Position numbers and translations under genes: made by a program. From positions 112,300 to 176,299 of the forward strand of contig JAWLAN010000010.1 of NCBI GenBank assembly GCA_041395385.1: DNA of 64,000 bases, in the 5' to 3' direction. The notes beneath the pieces were generated by a model. The model was not told the origin of the DNA and searched no databases. It saw only the letters and a list, made by a program, of their open reading frames with translations. This stretch comes from JAJVHZ01 sp041395385 (lineage in GTDB: Bacteria > Pseudomonadota > Gammaproteobacteria > JAJPIJ01). Below, piece after piece: positions 53,258 to 63,768 of this stretch. Each line of letters starts with the position of its first letter. The first letter of the stretch is position 1.

Positions 53258-56098
53258 TCAGGCGGTCTTCTTCTGGGGTTGCTGGGCGCCGCGGCGGGTC
53301 AGCCGCAACGCCTCCGACACGAGCTGCTGTTGCTGCTCCACGTGCTTGGCATATGAGCCCACCGCGGGCGATGCCGAGTAGGGGCGCGCGACGATCACCA
53401 GCTGCTGCGGTTCGTGCAGGCAGCTGAACAGATGCAGGCCTTCCAGCAGGTAGGCGATTGCCCCCTGGTTACGGGGCTCCTCCTGCACCCACACGACCTC
53501 CTTGGCGTTGGGATAGCCTTCGATCGCCTGTTTCAGCTCCTCGCGCGGGAACGGATAGAGCTGCTCGACCCGCACGATGGCGATATCGTCGATCTGCTGG
53601 GCGCGGCGCGCCTCCAGCAGGTCGAAATAGACCTTGCCGCTGCAGACGAGTATGCGGCTGACCCGGCCCGCTTCGAGCTGATCGACCTCGTCGATGACGA
53701 GCTGAAAGCCGCGATCCGTGATGTCCGCGAGCGTCGACACGGAGAGCGGGTGCCGCAGCAGGCTCTTCGGACTCATGACCACCAGCGGCCGCCGGTACGG
53801 TCGCAGGACCTGCCGGCGGAGCATGTGGAACATCTGCGCCGGGCTGCTGGGGAAACATACCTGCATGTTCTCCTCCGCGCACAGTTGCAGATAGCGCTCC
53901 AGCCGCGCGGAGGAATGCTCGGGGCCCTGCCCGTCGTAGCCGTGCGGGAGCAGCATCACGAGGCCGCACAATCGCCCCCATTTCGACTCGCAGGCAGCGA
54001 CGAACTGGTCGATGACGACCTGCGCGCCGTTGGCGAAATCGCCGAACTGCGCCTCCCAGATCACCAGCGCGTTGGGCTCGGAGGTCGCGTAGCCGTACTC
54101 GAAGGCGAGCACCGCCTCCTCCGAGAGCGTGGAATTGATGACCAGGAACGGCGCCTGGTTCGCGCTCACGTGACGCAGCGGCAGGTAGGTCTCGCCGTCA
54201 TCCTGGTTGTGAATGACGGCGTGCCGGTGAAAGAACGTCCCGCGGGCGCTGTCCTGCCCCGAAAGCCGCACGGGATGACCGAGATCGACCAGGCTGGCGT
54301 AGGCCAGCGTTTCGCCGAACCCCCAGTCGAACGGGATGCTGCCGGCGGCCATCTCGCGGCGCGCCTCGGTGAGTTTCGCCACCGCCTTGTGCAGCTTGAA
54401 ATGCGGCGGGTGGTCGGTGAAGCGCGCGGCGAGCGCGCGAATGCGTTCCGGCGGCAGTGTCGTGTCGGCGGGCGTGCGCCAGTTGCCGCCCTTGTAGGGT
54501 TCGAAGCTGGTCCGGTTACGGTACTCGATGTCGCAGGCCAGGGTGCGGGAGACCGGGATGTCGTTCTCGAGATTCTGCACATACTCCCGCGACATGAGCG
54601 CCGCGTCGGTGTCGTTGATGATCCCGTCGCGCAGAAGCCTCTCCGCGTACAGGGCCTTGATCCCGGGGTGCGCGCGCACGCGCTGGTACATGATGGGCTG
54701 CGTCGCGTAGGGTTCGTCCGCCTCGCTGTGGCCGTGCTTGCGATGGCAGACCAGATCGATGACGACGTCCTTGTTGAACTCCATGCGGAAGTCGAACGCG
54801 AGCTTGGCGACGAATACGACGGCATCCGGGTCATCGGCGTTCACATGGAATATCGGGGCCTGCACCATCTTGGCCACGTCCGTGCAGTACAGGGTGGAGC
54901 GCGAGTCCAGGGGATCGGAGGTCGTGAAGCCGATCTGGTTGTTGACGATGATGTGCAGGGTGCCGCCGGTGGTGTAGCCGCGCGTCTGCGAGAGATTGAA
55001 CGTTTCCATCACCACGCCCTGGCCCGCGAACGCGGCGTCGCCATGGATGAGCACGGGCACCACCTGGTCGCGGGCGACATCGTTGCGGCGATCCTGGCGC
55101 GCGCGCACCGATCCCTCCACCACCGGGTCGATGATCTCCAGGTGCGAGGGATTGAAGGCGAGCGTGACGTGCACCGGACCGTTGTCGGTGACGATGTCCG
55201 AGGAGTAGCCCATGTGGTACTTCACGTCGCCGGAGCCGCTGCCGTTCTTCTTGCCCTCGAACTCCTGGAACAGTTCCGATGGCATCTTGCCGACGATGTT
55301 GACCAGCACGTTCAGGCGGCCGCGATGGGCCATGCCCACGACCACCTCCCTGACCTGCGACTGGCCGGCTACCTGGATGACCTCGTCGAGCAAAGGAATG
55401 AGGGTTTCCCCGCCTTCCAGCGAAAAGCGCTTCTGCCCGACGTACTTGGTGTGCAGGTACTCCTCCAGGGCGGTCGCCGCGATCAGCCGTTCGAGCACCT
55501 GGCGACGCTTCGCGGGGCTCACCAGGTCGCGCACCGAGGCGGGCTCCAGGCGCTGCTGTATCCAGCGCTTCTGGGCGGTTTCATTGATGTGCATGTATTC
55601 CGCGCCGATCGATCCGCAGTAGGTCTGCTTCAGCTGCGCGATGATGTCGCGCAGCCGGGCCGCATCCGAACCGAACAGCGACCCGGTGTTGAACACGGTG
55701 TCCATGTCCGATTCCGACAGTCCATGGAAGGCGAGGTCGAGCTCGGGAACTTCCGGTCGGTCGTATTGGCGCAGCGGGTCGAGATCGGCCGCGCGGTGGC
55801 CGCGGAACCGGTAGGCGTTGATGAGCTGAAGCACCGCGACCTGCTTGCGGAATCGGTCGTCGGTCACGCTGGCTGGCGCCGCCGTGCGGGGCGGTCGGGT
55901 TGCCCGATGCAGCAGGGCCGCCTGGATGCGGCTGTGAAGCTGGTCCGGCTGGCCGGGCCGGATCTCCCGTTGCCACGCGTCGAATTGCCGTCGCCAGGCC
56001 TCGGGCACGGCTTCCGGGGACTCCAGGTAAACCTCGTACAGGCCCTCGATATAGGCCGTATTGGCGCTATAGAGAAAGCCGGGGCGTTCGTTTCCCAT
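53258..56098 (-). CDS. sucA: 2-oxoglutarate dehydrogenase E1 component
   Basis: SucA decarboxylates 2-oxoglutarate with thiamine diphosphate and passes the succinyl group to SucB. The 946-residue protein has the usual length. Family blocks are AYRFRGHRAADLDPL near the N-terminus, FSLEGGETLIPLLDEVI, VVGMAHRGRLNVLVNIVGK, the thiamine diphosphate site HGDAAFAGQGVVMET, VCHRKHGHSEADEP and the C-terminal VWVQEEPRNQGAI. The gene is intact. It is divergent from gltA and is first in a sucA-sucB-lpdA operon; the sdh genes that usually stand beside it are absent. Confidence 0.96.
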   Translation of the reverse strand: MGNERPGFLYSANTAYIEGLYEVYLESPEAVPEAWRRQFDAWQREIRPGQPDQLHSRIQAALLHRATRPPRTAAPASVTDDRFRKQVAVLQLINAYRFRGHRAADLDPLRQYDRPEVPELDLAFHGLSESDMDTVFNTGSLFGSDAARLRDIIAQLKQTYCGSIGAEYMHINETAQKRWIQQRLEPASVRDLVSPAKRRQVLERLIAATALEEYLHTKYVGQKRFSLEGGETLIPLLDEVIQVAGQSQVREVVVGMAHRGRLNVLVNIVGKMPSELFQEFEGKKNGSGSGDVKYHMGYSSDIVTDNGPVHVTLAFNPSHLEIIDPVVEGSVRARQDRRNDVARDQVVPVLIHGDAAFAGQGVVMETFNLSQTRGYTTGGTLHIIVNNQIGFTTSDPLDSRSTLYCTDVAKMVQAPIFHVNADDPDAVVFVAKLAFDFRMEFNKDVVIDLVCHRKHGHSEADEPYATQPIMYQRVRAHPGIKALYAERLLRDGIINDTDAALMSREYVQNLENDIPVSRTLACDIEYRNRTSFEPYKGGNWRTPADTTLPPERIRALAARFTDHPPHFKLHKAVAKLTEARREMAAGSIPFDWGFGETLAYASLVDLGHPVRLSGQDSARGTFFHRHAVIHNQDDGETYLPLRHVSANQAPFLVINSTLSEEAVLAFEYGYATSEPNALVIWEAQFGDFANGAQVVIDQFVAACESKWGRLCGLVMLLPHGYDGQGPEHSSARLERYLQLCAEENMQVCFPSSPAQMFHMLRRQVLRPYRRPLVVMSPKSLLRHPLSVSTLADITDRGFQLVIDEVDQLEAGRVSRILVCSGKVYFDLLEARRAQQIDDIAIVRVEQLYPFPREELKQAIEGYPNAKEVVWVQEEPRNQGAIAYLLEGLHLFSCLHEPQQLVIVARPYSASPAVGSYAKHVEQQQQLVSEALRLTRRGAQQPQKKTA

Positions 56099-56544
56099 TT
56101 CTAACCCCTTACCTCCGGGACCGCATGTCGTTTCAATGACGGCGCCGGTTCCAGCGTGGAACTGCAGTGTTGCGAACGATATTTGATACTGGCTCGCTGT
56201 TTCGTCCGTAACCCGATAAGTATGTTGCGCGCCAAGTGCGGTTCGTTACAAGTGCTGCGATGCACCAGAAGCAAGCATCGTACCGGAAAACCCGCCGGAT
56301 ACAGCCGGTTGTCGCGGATCGCGACGGCGGGCGTAGTGAGTGCGTGGGCCGCCCGGGCAGAGCATTGCGGCCACCGGGAACATGCGCTGTGGGCGTCATG
56401 CATTTTCTGTTCCGGTAACGCCGGTGCAGGCTTGCTGCGACGCGCAACCCCAAGCTATCCTACGCGGCCGGGCACACGCGCCGCGGTCATGCTCGTCGAT
56501 AGCGCCGCAGAATCCGTAGCAAACAACTACAGCTTGGGGGCTAA
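56099..56544. other. Divergent control region between sucA and gltA
   Basis: The 446 bases have no credible gene; small frames on both strands lack protein-like features. Both genes must start transcription here. I found no strong -10/-35 pair or obvious operator. A GGGGG-type ribosome binding site lies just before gltA. Confidence 0.45.
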
Positions 56545-57846
<1,302 letters not shown>

Positions 57847-57880
57847 TCCGCCGATGCCGCGGTATTGATGCAATTCCGAG

Positions 57881-57909
57881 GGGAGCGCGAGGCGCTCCCT
57901 TCTTTTTTC
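57881..57909 (+). terminator. Rho-independent terminator of gltA
   Basis: GGGAGCGC (57881-57888) and GCGCTCCC (57892-57899) form a perfect 8-bp stem with a GAG loop, followed by TTCTTTTTT. Confidence 0.9.
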
Positions 57910-58006
57910 TGGTTGCCCGGAAGGCGGGCATCCGCGCAGAATCGCCCATGGCGCCACGGTGCCTGTTCGCCGAGAGAAGCAAGTTCACCCTGATGGAGGA
58001 GCGTTG

Positions 58007-58987
58007 ATGAAAGCCCCCGTTCGAGTTGCCGTTACCGGTGCTGCCGGCCAGATCGGCTATTCGCTGTTGTTCCGGATCGCCGCCGGCGAGATGCTTGGCC
58101 GGGATCAGCCGGTCGTGCTGCAGTTGCTGGAGATCACGCCGGCCATGAAGGCGTTGGAGGGAGTCGTCATGGAGATCGACGATTGCGCCTTCCCGCTGGT
58201 GCATTCCATCGAGGCGAGCGACGATCCGAACGTCGTGTTCGGGAACGCCGACTATGCGCTGCTGGTCGGCGCCAGGCCGCGCGGCCCGGGGATGGAGCGC
58301 AGCGATCTGCTCGCGGCCAATGGCGGCATCTTCAAGGTGCAGGGCAAGGCACTGAACGATCACGCCAGCCGCAACGTCAAGGTCATCGTGGTCGGCAATC
58401 CAGCCAACACCAACGCGTGGACGGCGATGAAGTGCGCGCCGGACCTCGATTCGCGCAACTTCAGCGCCATGACGCGCCTGGATCACAATCGCGCGGTGGC
58501 CCAGATTGCGCAAAAGCTGGGTGTGCCGGTCACGGCGATCAAGAAGATGATCATCTGGGGCAATCACTCCACCACCCAGTATCCGGACGTCCACTACGCC
58601 CTGGTCAACGGCGCGGCGGTCAAGGCGAAGGTCGACCACGCATGGTACGACGGCTCCTATATCCCCAAGGTCGCCAAGCGCGGCGCCGAGATCATCGCGG
58701 CCCGCGGCGCCTCGAGCGCGGCGTCCGCCGCCAACGCCGCCCTCGAGCACATGCGCGACTGGGCGCTCGGCACGCCGGCGGACGACTGGACCAGCATGGC
58801 GGTGCCGAGTGACGGCAGCTACGGCATACCCGAGGGGTTGGTGTATTCCTTCCCGGTGACCTGCAAGAACGGCGAGTGGAGCATCGTCCAGGGCCTGTCC
58901 ATCGACGAGTACAGCCGTGCCAAGATGATCGCGACGCAGAAGGAGCTCGAGGAAGAGCGCGACGCTGTACTGAAGATCCTCGGCTAG
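58007..58987 (+). CDS. mdh: Malate dehydrogenase (NAD)
   Basis: Mdh oxidises malate to oxaloacetate. The 326-residue protein is the cytosolic/type 2 form: VTGAAGQIGYSLLFRIAAGE (9-28), ARPRGPGMERSDLL (substrate Arg), VGNPANTNAWTAM, TRLDHNRA (catalytic Asp) and IWGNHSTTQYPDV (catalytic His). The start ATG 58007 has GGAGGAG seven bases upstream. It has its own leader after the gltA terminator. Oxaloacetate made here can feed gltA or pckG, both in the window. Confidence 0.96.
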   Translation: MKAPVRVAVTGAAGQIGYSLLFRIAAGEMLGRDQPVVLQLLEITPAMKALEGVVMEIDDCAFPLVHSIEASDDPNVVFGNADYALLVGARPRGPGMERSDLLAANGGIFKVQGKALNDHASRNVKVIVVGNPANTNAWTAMKCAPDLDSRNFSAMTRLDHNRAVAQIAQKLGVPVTAIKKMIIWGNHSTTQYPDVHYALVNGAAVKAKVDHAWYDGSYIPKVAKRGAEIIAARGASSAASAANAALEHMRDWALGTPADDWTSMAVPSDGSYGIPEGLVYSFPVTCKNGEWSIVQGLSIDEYSRAKMIATQKELEEERDAVLKILG

Positions 58988-59007
58988 GGTTCTGCTGCCC
59001 ACGGCGC

Positions 59008-59028
59008 GCCGGGCCGCGATGGCCCGGC
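59008..59028. terminator. Hairpin between mdh and HAD-IB gene
   Basis: GCCGGGCC and GGCCCGGC form a perfect 8-bp stem with a GCGAT loop between convergent genes. There is no T-run, so it is a weak candidate. Confidence 0.3.
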
Positions 59029-59048
59029 ACGCCCGCCTTCGATGCCTG

Positions 59049-59705
59049 TCATTCGGTGAAGGAGATCACCTGCCAGCCCCGCTCGGCGGCCTCCGCTGCC
59101 AGTACCGGGTCGGGATGCACCGCCACCGGATTCTCGACGCGTCGCAACAGCGGCAGATCGTTGTGCGAGTCGCTGTAGAACCAGCTGCCGGCCAGCGTGC
59201 CGCCATGCTGCTCCATCCATTGCTCCAGGCGGGTGACCTTGCCGGCGCCGTAGGAGGGGACGCCGGCGGCCCTGCCGGTATAGCGGCCCTCGCGGATCTC
59301 CGGCTCCGTCGCGATCAGGTGATCGACCCCATACAGCTCGGCCAGCGGCTCGGTGATGAAACGGCTGGATGCCGTGACGATGATCGTCGTGTGACCACGG
59401 CGGCGATGATCGGCGACGACCGCCAGCGCCTTGGGCAGCAGCATCGGCTCGACCTTCTCGCGGACGAATTCCGCCCGCAGTGCCAGCAGCGTCTCCATCG
59501 GGTGCTGAGAGAGAAAATGCAGCTGAAAATCGAGAAACTCGTTCATGTCCAGGCGCCCGGATTTGTACAGATCGAAGAATCGAAGCGCCTCGCGCCGATA
59601 CTCCTGCGGCTGGACCCAGCCGCGTTCGCCCAGGAACTCGCCCCAGAGGACCTCGCTGTCGCCGTCGATGAGGGTGTGGTCGAGGTCGAACAGGGCCAGG
59701 GTCAT
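59049..59705 (-). CDS. HAD-IB family phosphatase (SerB-like)
   Basis: The 218-residue protein is a subfamily IB HAD phosphatase of the TIGR01490 type: motif I FDLDHTLIDGDSE (D7 nucleophile, D9), motif II IIVTASSRFI, and motif IV WFYSDSHNDLPLL. The helical cap of IB proteins is at about 18-80. Related proteins act on phosphoserine or histidinol phosphate, but this sub-branch has no known substrate. The start is ATG 59705. It is divergent from rppH, which starts about 110 bases away. Confidence 0.9.
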   Translation of the reverse strand: MTLALFDLDHTLIDGDSEVLWGEFLGERGWVQPQEYRREALRFFDLYKSGRLDMNEFLDFQLHFLSQHPMETLLALRAEFVREKVEPMLLPKALAVVADHRRRGHTTIIVTASSRFITEPLAELYGVDHLIATEPEIREGRYTGRAAGVPSYGAGKVTRLEQWMEQHGGTLAGSWFYSDSHNDLPLLRRVENPVAVHPDPVLAAEAAERGWQVISFTE

Positions 59706-59815
59706 GCGGCACCAGTTATGGCCGTAAGTGACGGGGTCCGTTGCTGAAGGGACCGGAAGTGTGGAAAAATTTCCGCGTCATGACGTCCAACGCCTTCTTC
59801 AAAGATGCCTCCGAT

Positions 59816-60289
59816 GTGATCGACGCCGATGGCTTTCGTCACAACGTCGGCATCATCCTGACCAACCCTCAGGGGCGCGTGTTCTGGGCGCGCCGCGCCG
59901 GCATGGAGGCGTGGCAGTTCCCGCAGGGCGGCATCCGCGCGAACGAGACGCCGGAGCAGGCGCTGTACCGGGAACTCGAGGAGGAGGTCGGCCTGACGTC
60001 CGAGGACGTGCAGGTCATGGGTTGCACTCGCGACTGGCTCTTCTATCGCCTTCCCGCGCACCTGGTTCGCCGCCACAGCAAGCCGCTCTGCATCGGCCAG
60101 AAACAGCGCTGGTTCGTGCTCAGGCTGACCGGGGATGAAAGCCGGGTACGGCTCGACGGCGGCGACAAACCCGAGTTCGACGCTTGGCGCTGGGTCTACT
60201 ACTGGCGGCCGCTGCGGGAGGTGGTGGCCTTCAAGCGCGCCGTCTACCGGCGGGCGCTGCGCGAACTGGCTCCTCACGCCCTTTCCTGA
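59816..60289 (+). CDS. rppH: RNA pyrophosphohydrolase
   Basis: RppH removes pyrophosphate from mRNA 5' ends, which triggers decay by RNase E. The 157-residue protein begins VIDADGFRHNVGIIL, which aligns with the MID-x-DG start of the family, so GTG 59816 is chosen. An in-frame ATG at 59780 would add 12 residues (MTSNAFFKDASD). The Nudix box is complete: GGIRANETPEQALYRELEEE (starting near residue 38), and FPQGG precedes it. The C-terminus (KPEFDAWRWVYYW) is typical. It converges on the next, minus-strand gene. Confidence 0.93.
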   Translation: MIDADGFRHNVGIILTNPQGRVFWARRAGMEAWQFPQGGIRANETPEQALYRELEEEVGLTSEDVQVMGCTRDWLFYRLPAHLVRRHSKPLCIGQKQRWFVLRLTGDESRVRLDGGDKPEFDAWRWVYYWRPLREVVAFKRAVYRRALRELAPHALS

Positions 60290-60299
60290 GAACACTTCC

Positions 60300-60692
60300 C
60301 TAAGGCTGCGCGGGTTCGGCCGCGGCCGACTCCGCCGCCCGGCGCGCCATCAGCTCCGGCAGCAATCGTCGCACCGAGGTGTTCTTCGTATGACGGATGA
60401 AGCCCATGCGGAAATCCTCCGCCAGACCCTTCGCCGCCAGCGCGGCATCGAGCTCCGTCATCACGATCTCGCATTCCTGCATCGCCGCGTCGGCGACCAG
60501 GCGCACGCCTTCCATCCTCGACATCAGCGCGTCGGCCTTCTCGTGCAGACACCCGTTGTAGGCGTTTGTGCTCTCCATCATCAGGGCCCGATCCGCATCG
60601 CTGATGTCATAACTCGTCGTGGATTCCTCGTTGGCGAGTACGGTCATCGGGCTGCCCAGCAGCGACAGGAAAAAGAGAAGCCTGGAGGTCAT
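60300..60692 (-). CDS. Uncharacterised exported protein
   Basis: The 130-residue protein has a signal peptide (MTSRLLFFLSLLGSPMTVLA, cleavage at about residue 20) and a helical mature part with two cysteines (NGCLHEKADAL, QECEIVMTEL) that could form a disulfide, and an Ala/Glu-rich end. No family is recognised. It stands alone between rppH and the GIDE gene, and converges on rppH. Confidence 0.7.
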   Translation of the reverse strand: MTSRLLFFLSLLGSPMTVLANEESTTSYDISDADRALMMESTNAYNGCLHEKADALMSRMEGVRLVADAAMQECEIVMTELDAALAAKGLAEDFRMGFIRHTKNTSVRRLLPELMARRAAESAAAEPAQP

Positions 60693-60868
60693 GGATGTTT
60701 CCTATTCTGAGTCGGCCATGCGGCAGCACAATCGCGCGGGCATCCTAGCACGCACCCGGTGCGCAGACCGATCCCCGCGCTAGCCATCCCATCCGTCATG
60801 AGCTCAGGGCCCGCCTCAGGACCTCGTGCAGGTCCCTGGCGGTTCCGAATGAGCCGCGGGCCGCGCTT

Positions 60869-61789
60869 TCAGCTCGACAGACGCACGCCGGCCATCCACA
60901 CGCAGGCCACGCCGAAGACGAGGAACAGCGCTATTCCCGTCCAGACCTGGCTGCGGTAGCGACTGACCAGCCGCGCCTGACTCAGCGCCGATATGATATA
61001 GGGTCGGTCCGGCTGCGGCGGACGATGAATCATGTTCAACGGCGGGTTCGAGGCCTCCGAGACCAGCCGCGCCCGAACCTCGTCACCGGCGGCAGCGCGG
61101 GCCGCTTCCCACTCCCCGACATCGATGTTGCCGTCGCCATTGGTGTCGAATCGGTGGACCAGCGTGGCCTGGTCGAGCTTCCACGCTCGCAGCAACTCTC
61201 TGACCGCGGCATCGGTGCCGATGCGCATGGACTCGGTGCGGAACGTCCCGAGCACGTAGTGCTCCTCGCCGGCGTGCAGGCGCGATTCGGTATAGCGATA
61301 GCGGCCGCTCCGGTACCAGCGCCGTTTCGGCGGCGGCCCTGCCTGCGGCCGGCGGGCGTCGCCGTACCACTGGTCCTTGTGCACGGCAATGATGTCGGCG
61401 CCTTCCGGGTCGACGAGGCAATCGCCGGTGTCGTCATGGAGCTGGAAATGATCCGTGCTCGTGCCCCGTTCGACAGTCGCCCACTTGGTCTTGCCGTTGC
61501 CGTCGCGGCGCCGTTCGGCAACCGCGAAGCTGAACCAGACACAGGGCTTGCCGGAGAGAGGCGCGAGGATCGGCTCTCCCGGCAGCGGACGTGCCGTCCC
61601 GTGCAACTCGACGTAACCCTGCGCCGCCGATCGCAGCAGCGATCGCGGCATGTTCTCCATCAGCCGATAGCGGTGCAGGCCCCGCTTGTACTGCAGGAAT
61701 CCAAATCCCGAGAACAGGGCGCAGAATCCGATGAGCCACCAGATCTCCGGATCGGCGCGAGCCACGCTCTGTGTGAAACCCGCTAGCAT
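60869..61789 (-). CDS. GIDE-type membrane protein with EF-hand loop
   Basis: The 306-residue protein has one membrane helix near the N-terminus (IWWLIGFCALFSGFGFLQY) and one at the C-terminus (VWTGIALFLVFGVACVWMAG). Between them is a GIDE-like domain (E3 ubiquitin-ligase-related membrane family), with LSGKPCVWFSFAVAERR near 79-95. A canonical EF-hand calcium loop lies at 215-226 (DTNGDGNIDVGE: Asp 215, Asn 217, Asp 219, Asn 221, Asp 223, Glu 226). It starts 52 bases after lemA on the same strand; GIDE and LemA often occur together. The function is unknown. Confidence 0.82.
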   Translation of the reverse strand: MLAGFTQSVARADPEIWWLIGFCALFSGFGFLQYKRGLHRYRLMENMPRSLLRSAAQGYVELHGTARPLPGEPILAPLSGKPCVWFSFAVAERRRDGNGKTKWATVERGTSTDHFQLHDDTGDCLVDPEGADIIAVHKDQWYGDARRPQAGPPPKRRWYRSGRYRYTESRLHAGEEHYVLGTFRTESMRIGTDAAVRELLRAWKLDQATLVHRFDTNGDGNIDVGEWEAARAAAGDEVRARLVSEASNPPLNMIHRPPQPDRPYIISALSQARLVSRYRSQVWTGIALFLVFGVACVWMAGVRLSS

Positions 61790-61841
61790 GCCTGCGGCAA
61801 CGGGGCGGCGGAGCTGGAGCCACTACGACCGCGCGAGCGCC

Positions 61842-62414
61842 TCAGCCGAAAAGCGCCTTGACGTCGACGTCTTTCTTCTCTTCCGCGGCGAATTGCAGCA
61901 GTTCGCGGGGCCGGGCGCGCGCCATTCCGGCGAGCAGCGCGTCGGGGAACTGCTCGATGCGCACGTTGTTGATGTTGACGCTCTCGTTGTAGAACTCGCG
62001 CCGGTCGGCGATGCCGTTCTCCAGCTCGGAGATGCGCGCCTGCAGGTGCTTGAAGGTGTCGTTGGCCTTCAGATCTGGGTAGGCCTCCGCCAGCGCGAAG
62101 AGGTGGCCCAGCCCGGCGCGCAGTGCCGTCTCGGCCTGTCCGAGGGCCTTGATGTCGCCCGCGCCCTGGGCCGCGGCAACCGACTGACGGGCCTTGATCA
62201 CCTTCTCGAGCGTGTCCTGCTCGTAGGTCATGTACTGCTTGCACGTCGCCACCAGCTTGGGCAGCTCATCGTGCCGCTGCTTGAGCAGCACGTCGATGTT
62301 CGACCAGGCCTTGTCGACGTTGTGCTTCACCGCCACCAGGCCGTTATAGATCGAAACGCCGTAGATGGCGACGATGACCAGTATGGCCAGAACCACGAAA
62401 GTGCCCACGCCCAT
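61842..62414 (-). CDS. lemA: LemA family protein
   Basis: The 190-residue protein has one N-terminal membrane helix (FVVLAILVIVAIYGVSIYNGLV, about 5-26) and a four-helix LemA domain: VKHNVDKAWSNIDVLLKQRHDELPKL in the family block, ITARQS-like KARQSVAAAQG, AYPDLKANDTFKHLQ, and RREFYNESVNIN. The GGAGGCAGC ribosome site is before ATG 62414. Family members are membrane-anchored with the domain outside the cytoplasm. The GIDE-type gene follows. Confidence 0.93.
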   Translation of the reverse strand: MGVGTFVVLAILVIVAIYGVSIYNGLVAVKHNVDKAWSNIDVLLKQRHDELPKLVATCKQYMTYEQDTLEKVIKARQSVAAAQGAGDIKALGQAETALRAGLGHLFALAEAYPDLKANDTFKHLQARISELENGIADRREFYNESVNINNVRIEQFPDALLAGMARARPRELLQFAAEEKKDVDVKALFG

Positions 62415-62711
62415 GCTGCCTCCTCCAGTCTGTCCGCTGCCGCGCGACGCCGAGTCTACCAGACCGGTGACGGCCGGCGGTCAGGGCACTTATCGACCGG
62501 CGCGGCGGCAACTGTACGCGCGGCCGGAGCGGACGACGCCTGCGCACGTCTACGCCGTCGTGGCGCCAAGGCGCCAGCCGCCGCCATGCGCGGGCCGGCC
62601 GACGCCGTGTACCGGTCAATGCACGCCTGGGCGACGGCGACTTCCGCCGGCAGCGGGTTTCGCCCGCCCGTCATCCGTGAGGCGAGCCTCACCGGTCGCG
62701 CCCAGGATCCC
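62415..62711. other. Intergenic region between the small lipoprotein and lemA
   Basis: There is no credible gene in these 297 bases. No clear promoter for lemA or terminator for the lipoprotein gene was found. Confidence 0.35.
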
Positions 62712-62837
62712 CTAGTTGAGCTTCTGCTGCTGGATGCACACCTTCGTGCCGGGCATCTCCAGGCCGTAGTCGCACTTCTGCTGGGCGGCACAGCCAGCGA
62801 TCAGCAGAGACATCAACATCGACATGAATGTTTTCAT
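62712..62837 (-). CDS. Small lipoprotein, 41 residues
   Basis: From ATG 62837 the protein is MKTFMSMLMSLLIAGCAAQQ followed by 21 residues ending in QQQKLN. The lipobox IAGC puts the lipidated Cys at 16. The mature part is 26 residues and has two cysteines (CDYGLE, KVCIQQ) that may pair. The signal sequence makes it a convincing coding gene in spite of its size. It is below usual length cut-offs. No family is recognised. Confidence 0.65.
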   Translation of the reverse strand: MKTFMSMLMSLLIAGCAAQQKCDYGLEMPGTKVCIQQQKLN

Positions 62838-63087
62838 CTTCAGGTCTCCGATCGGGAAGTGGGGCCGACGCGCGCCGGCCGTGTATGGACCCGTGGACCC
62901 TAGCGGAGGAGAGGTAAATGAAACTTTAACGAGTTCGAACCGGGCCGCCGTCGCAGCCGCGGGGAATTCACCTCTGAACGGAAATCCGGGCGCGGGCGCA
63001 CGAAACCCGCATGTCACGGGCGGGCGTCGGGAACCGGCCTCCATTCCGTTGCATGCGCCGGCAGCGTCTCCTCAACCGCGTATGCGA

Positions 63088-63768
63088 TCAGGCCGCGTCG
63101 TTTCTGAGCGGGTTCTCCAGCCTGTTTCCGGCGGCCCGATGCCGGAGGATCTCCAGCACACGTTCGGCGATGGGGCTGCCGGCCTCTACCGGCGGCAGGC
63201 CGCCCGCGTAGATGTTTGATATGACCGTGTACTCGCAGCGGATCTGCGGATTGCCGCTGAATCGCGCTGCCTCCGCCTGCACCGGGCCGTCCGCGAGCCT
63301 CACCCGTCCCTATGGCGCGAGTATGGGCTGGCCGAGCCTCAGGTGCCGGCCGGCGAGGCCGTCGAGCAGTACGGGCAGCAGCTCGGGGATGTCGTGATGT
63401 ATGGCCTCGGCGCTCAGACCGTCGGAGATGACGACCTGCATGTCGCAGTGCTCGGGCGCGAGCCGGCGCGCTGCTTCCTCGGCGACTCGCGTACCGCGCT
63501 CGGGGTCGTCGAGGTGGGCGCGTTTGTCGGGCGCAGCCGTCGGCAGGGTGCGCAAGGCGATGGCGCCGATCTCGGCCTCGTCATTGCTCGCCTCCGCGAA
63601 CGGCGTGGACACCGGCCCGCCGCGATAGAGGACCTCCGGACTCTCGAGCTCCATCCGGCCCGTTACCGAACTGCTCCTCACCCGCGCCGCGGCGAGGAGT
63701 CCGCTGCTGATGGTCGAGCCGACGTCGAGCCCGGGCAGAAAAATCCGGTTCTCCGCCCCGCCGCTCAT
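63088..63768 (-). pseudogene. eutC: Ethanolamine ammonia-lyase (eut) locus remnant
   Basis: Two fragments lie in one frame from about 63768 to 63310: FLPGLDVGSTISSGLLAAAR with SSVTGRMELESPEVLYRGGP, which looks like the N-terminus of EutA (the reactivating ATPase-like factor), fused to DKRAHLDDPERG and MQVVISDGLSAEAIHHDIPE, which is EutC (the small subunit). A frameshift then leads to EYTVISNIYAGGLPPVEAGS near 63120-63230, the EutC C-terminus. EutB and the middle of EutC are missing. The pattern fits internal deletions, not only indels. The eut enzyme splits ethanolamine with adenosylcobalamin. Confidence 0.6.

Noticed and set aside
53414..56104. Long plus-strand frame of 896 codons over sucA
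   Set aside because: It is the shadow of the intact 946-residue SucA.
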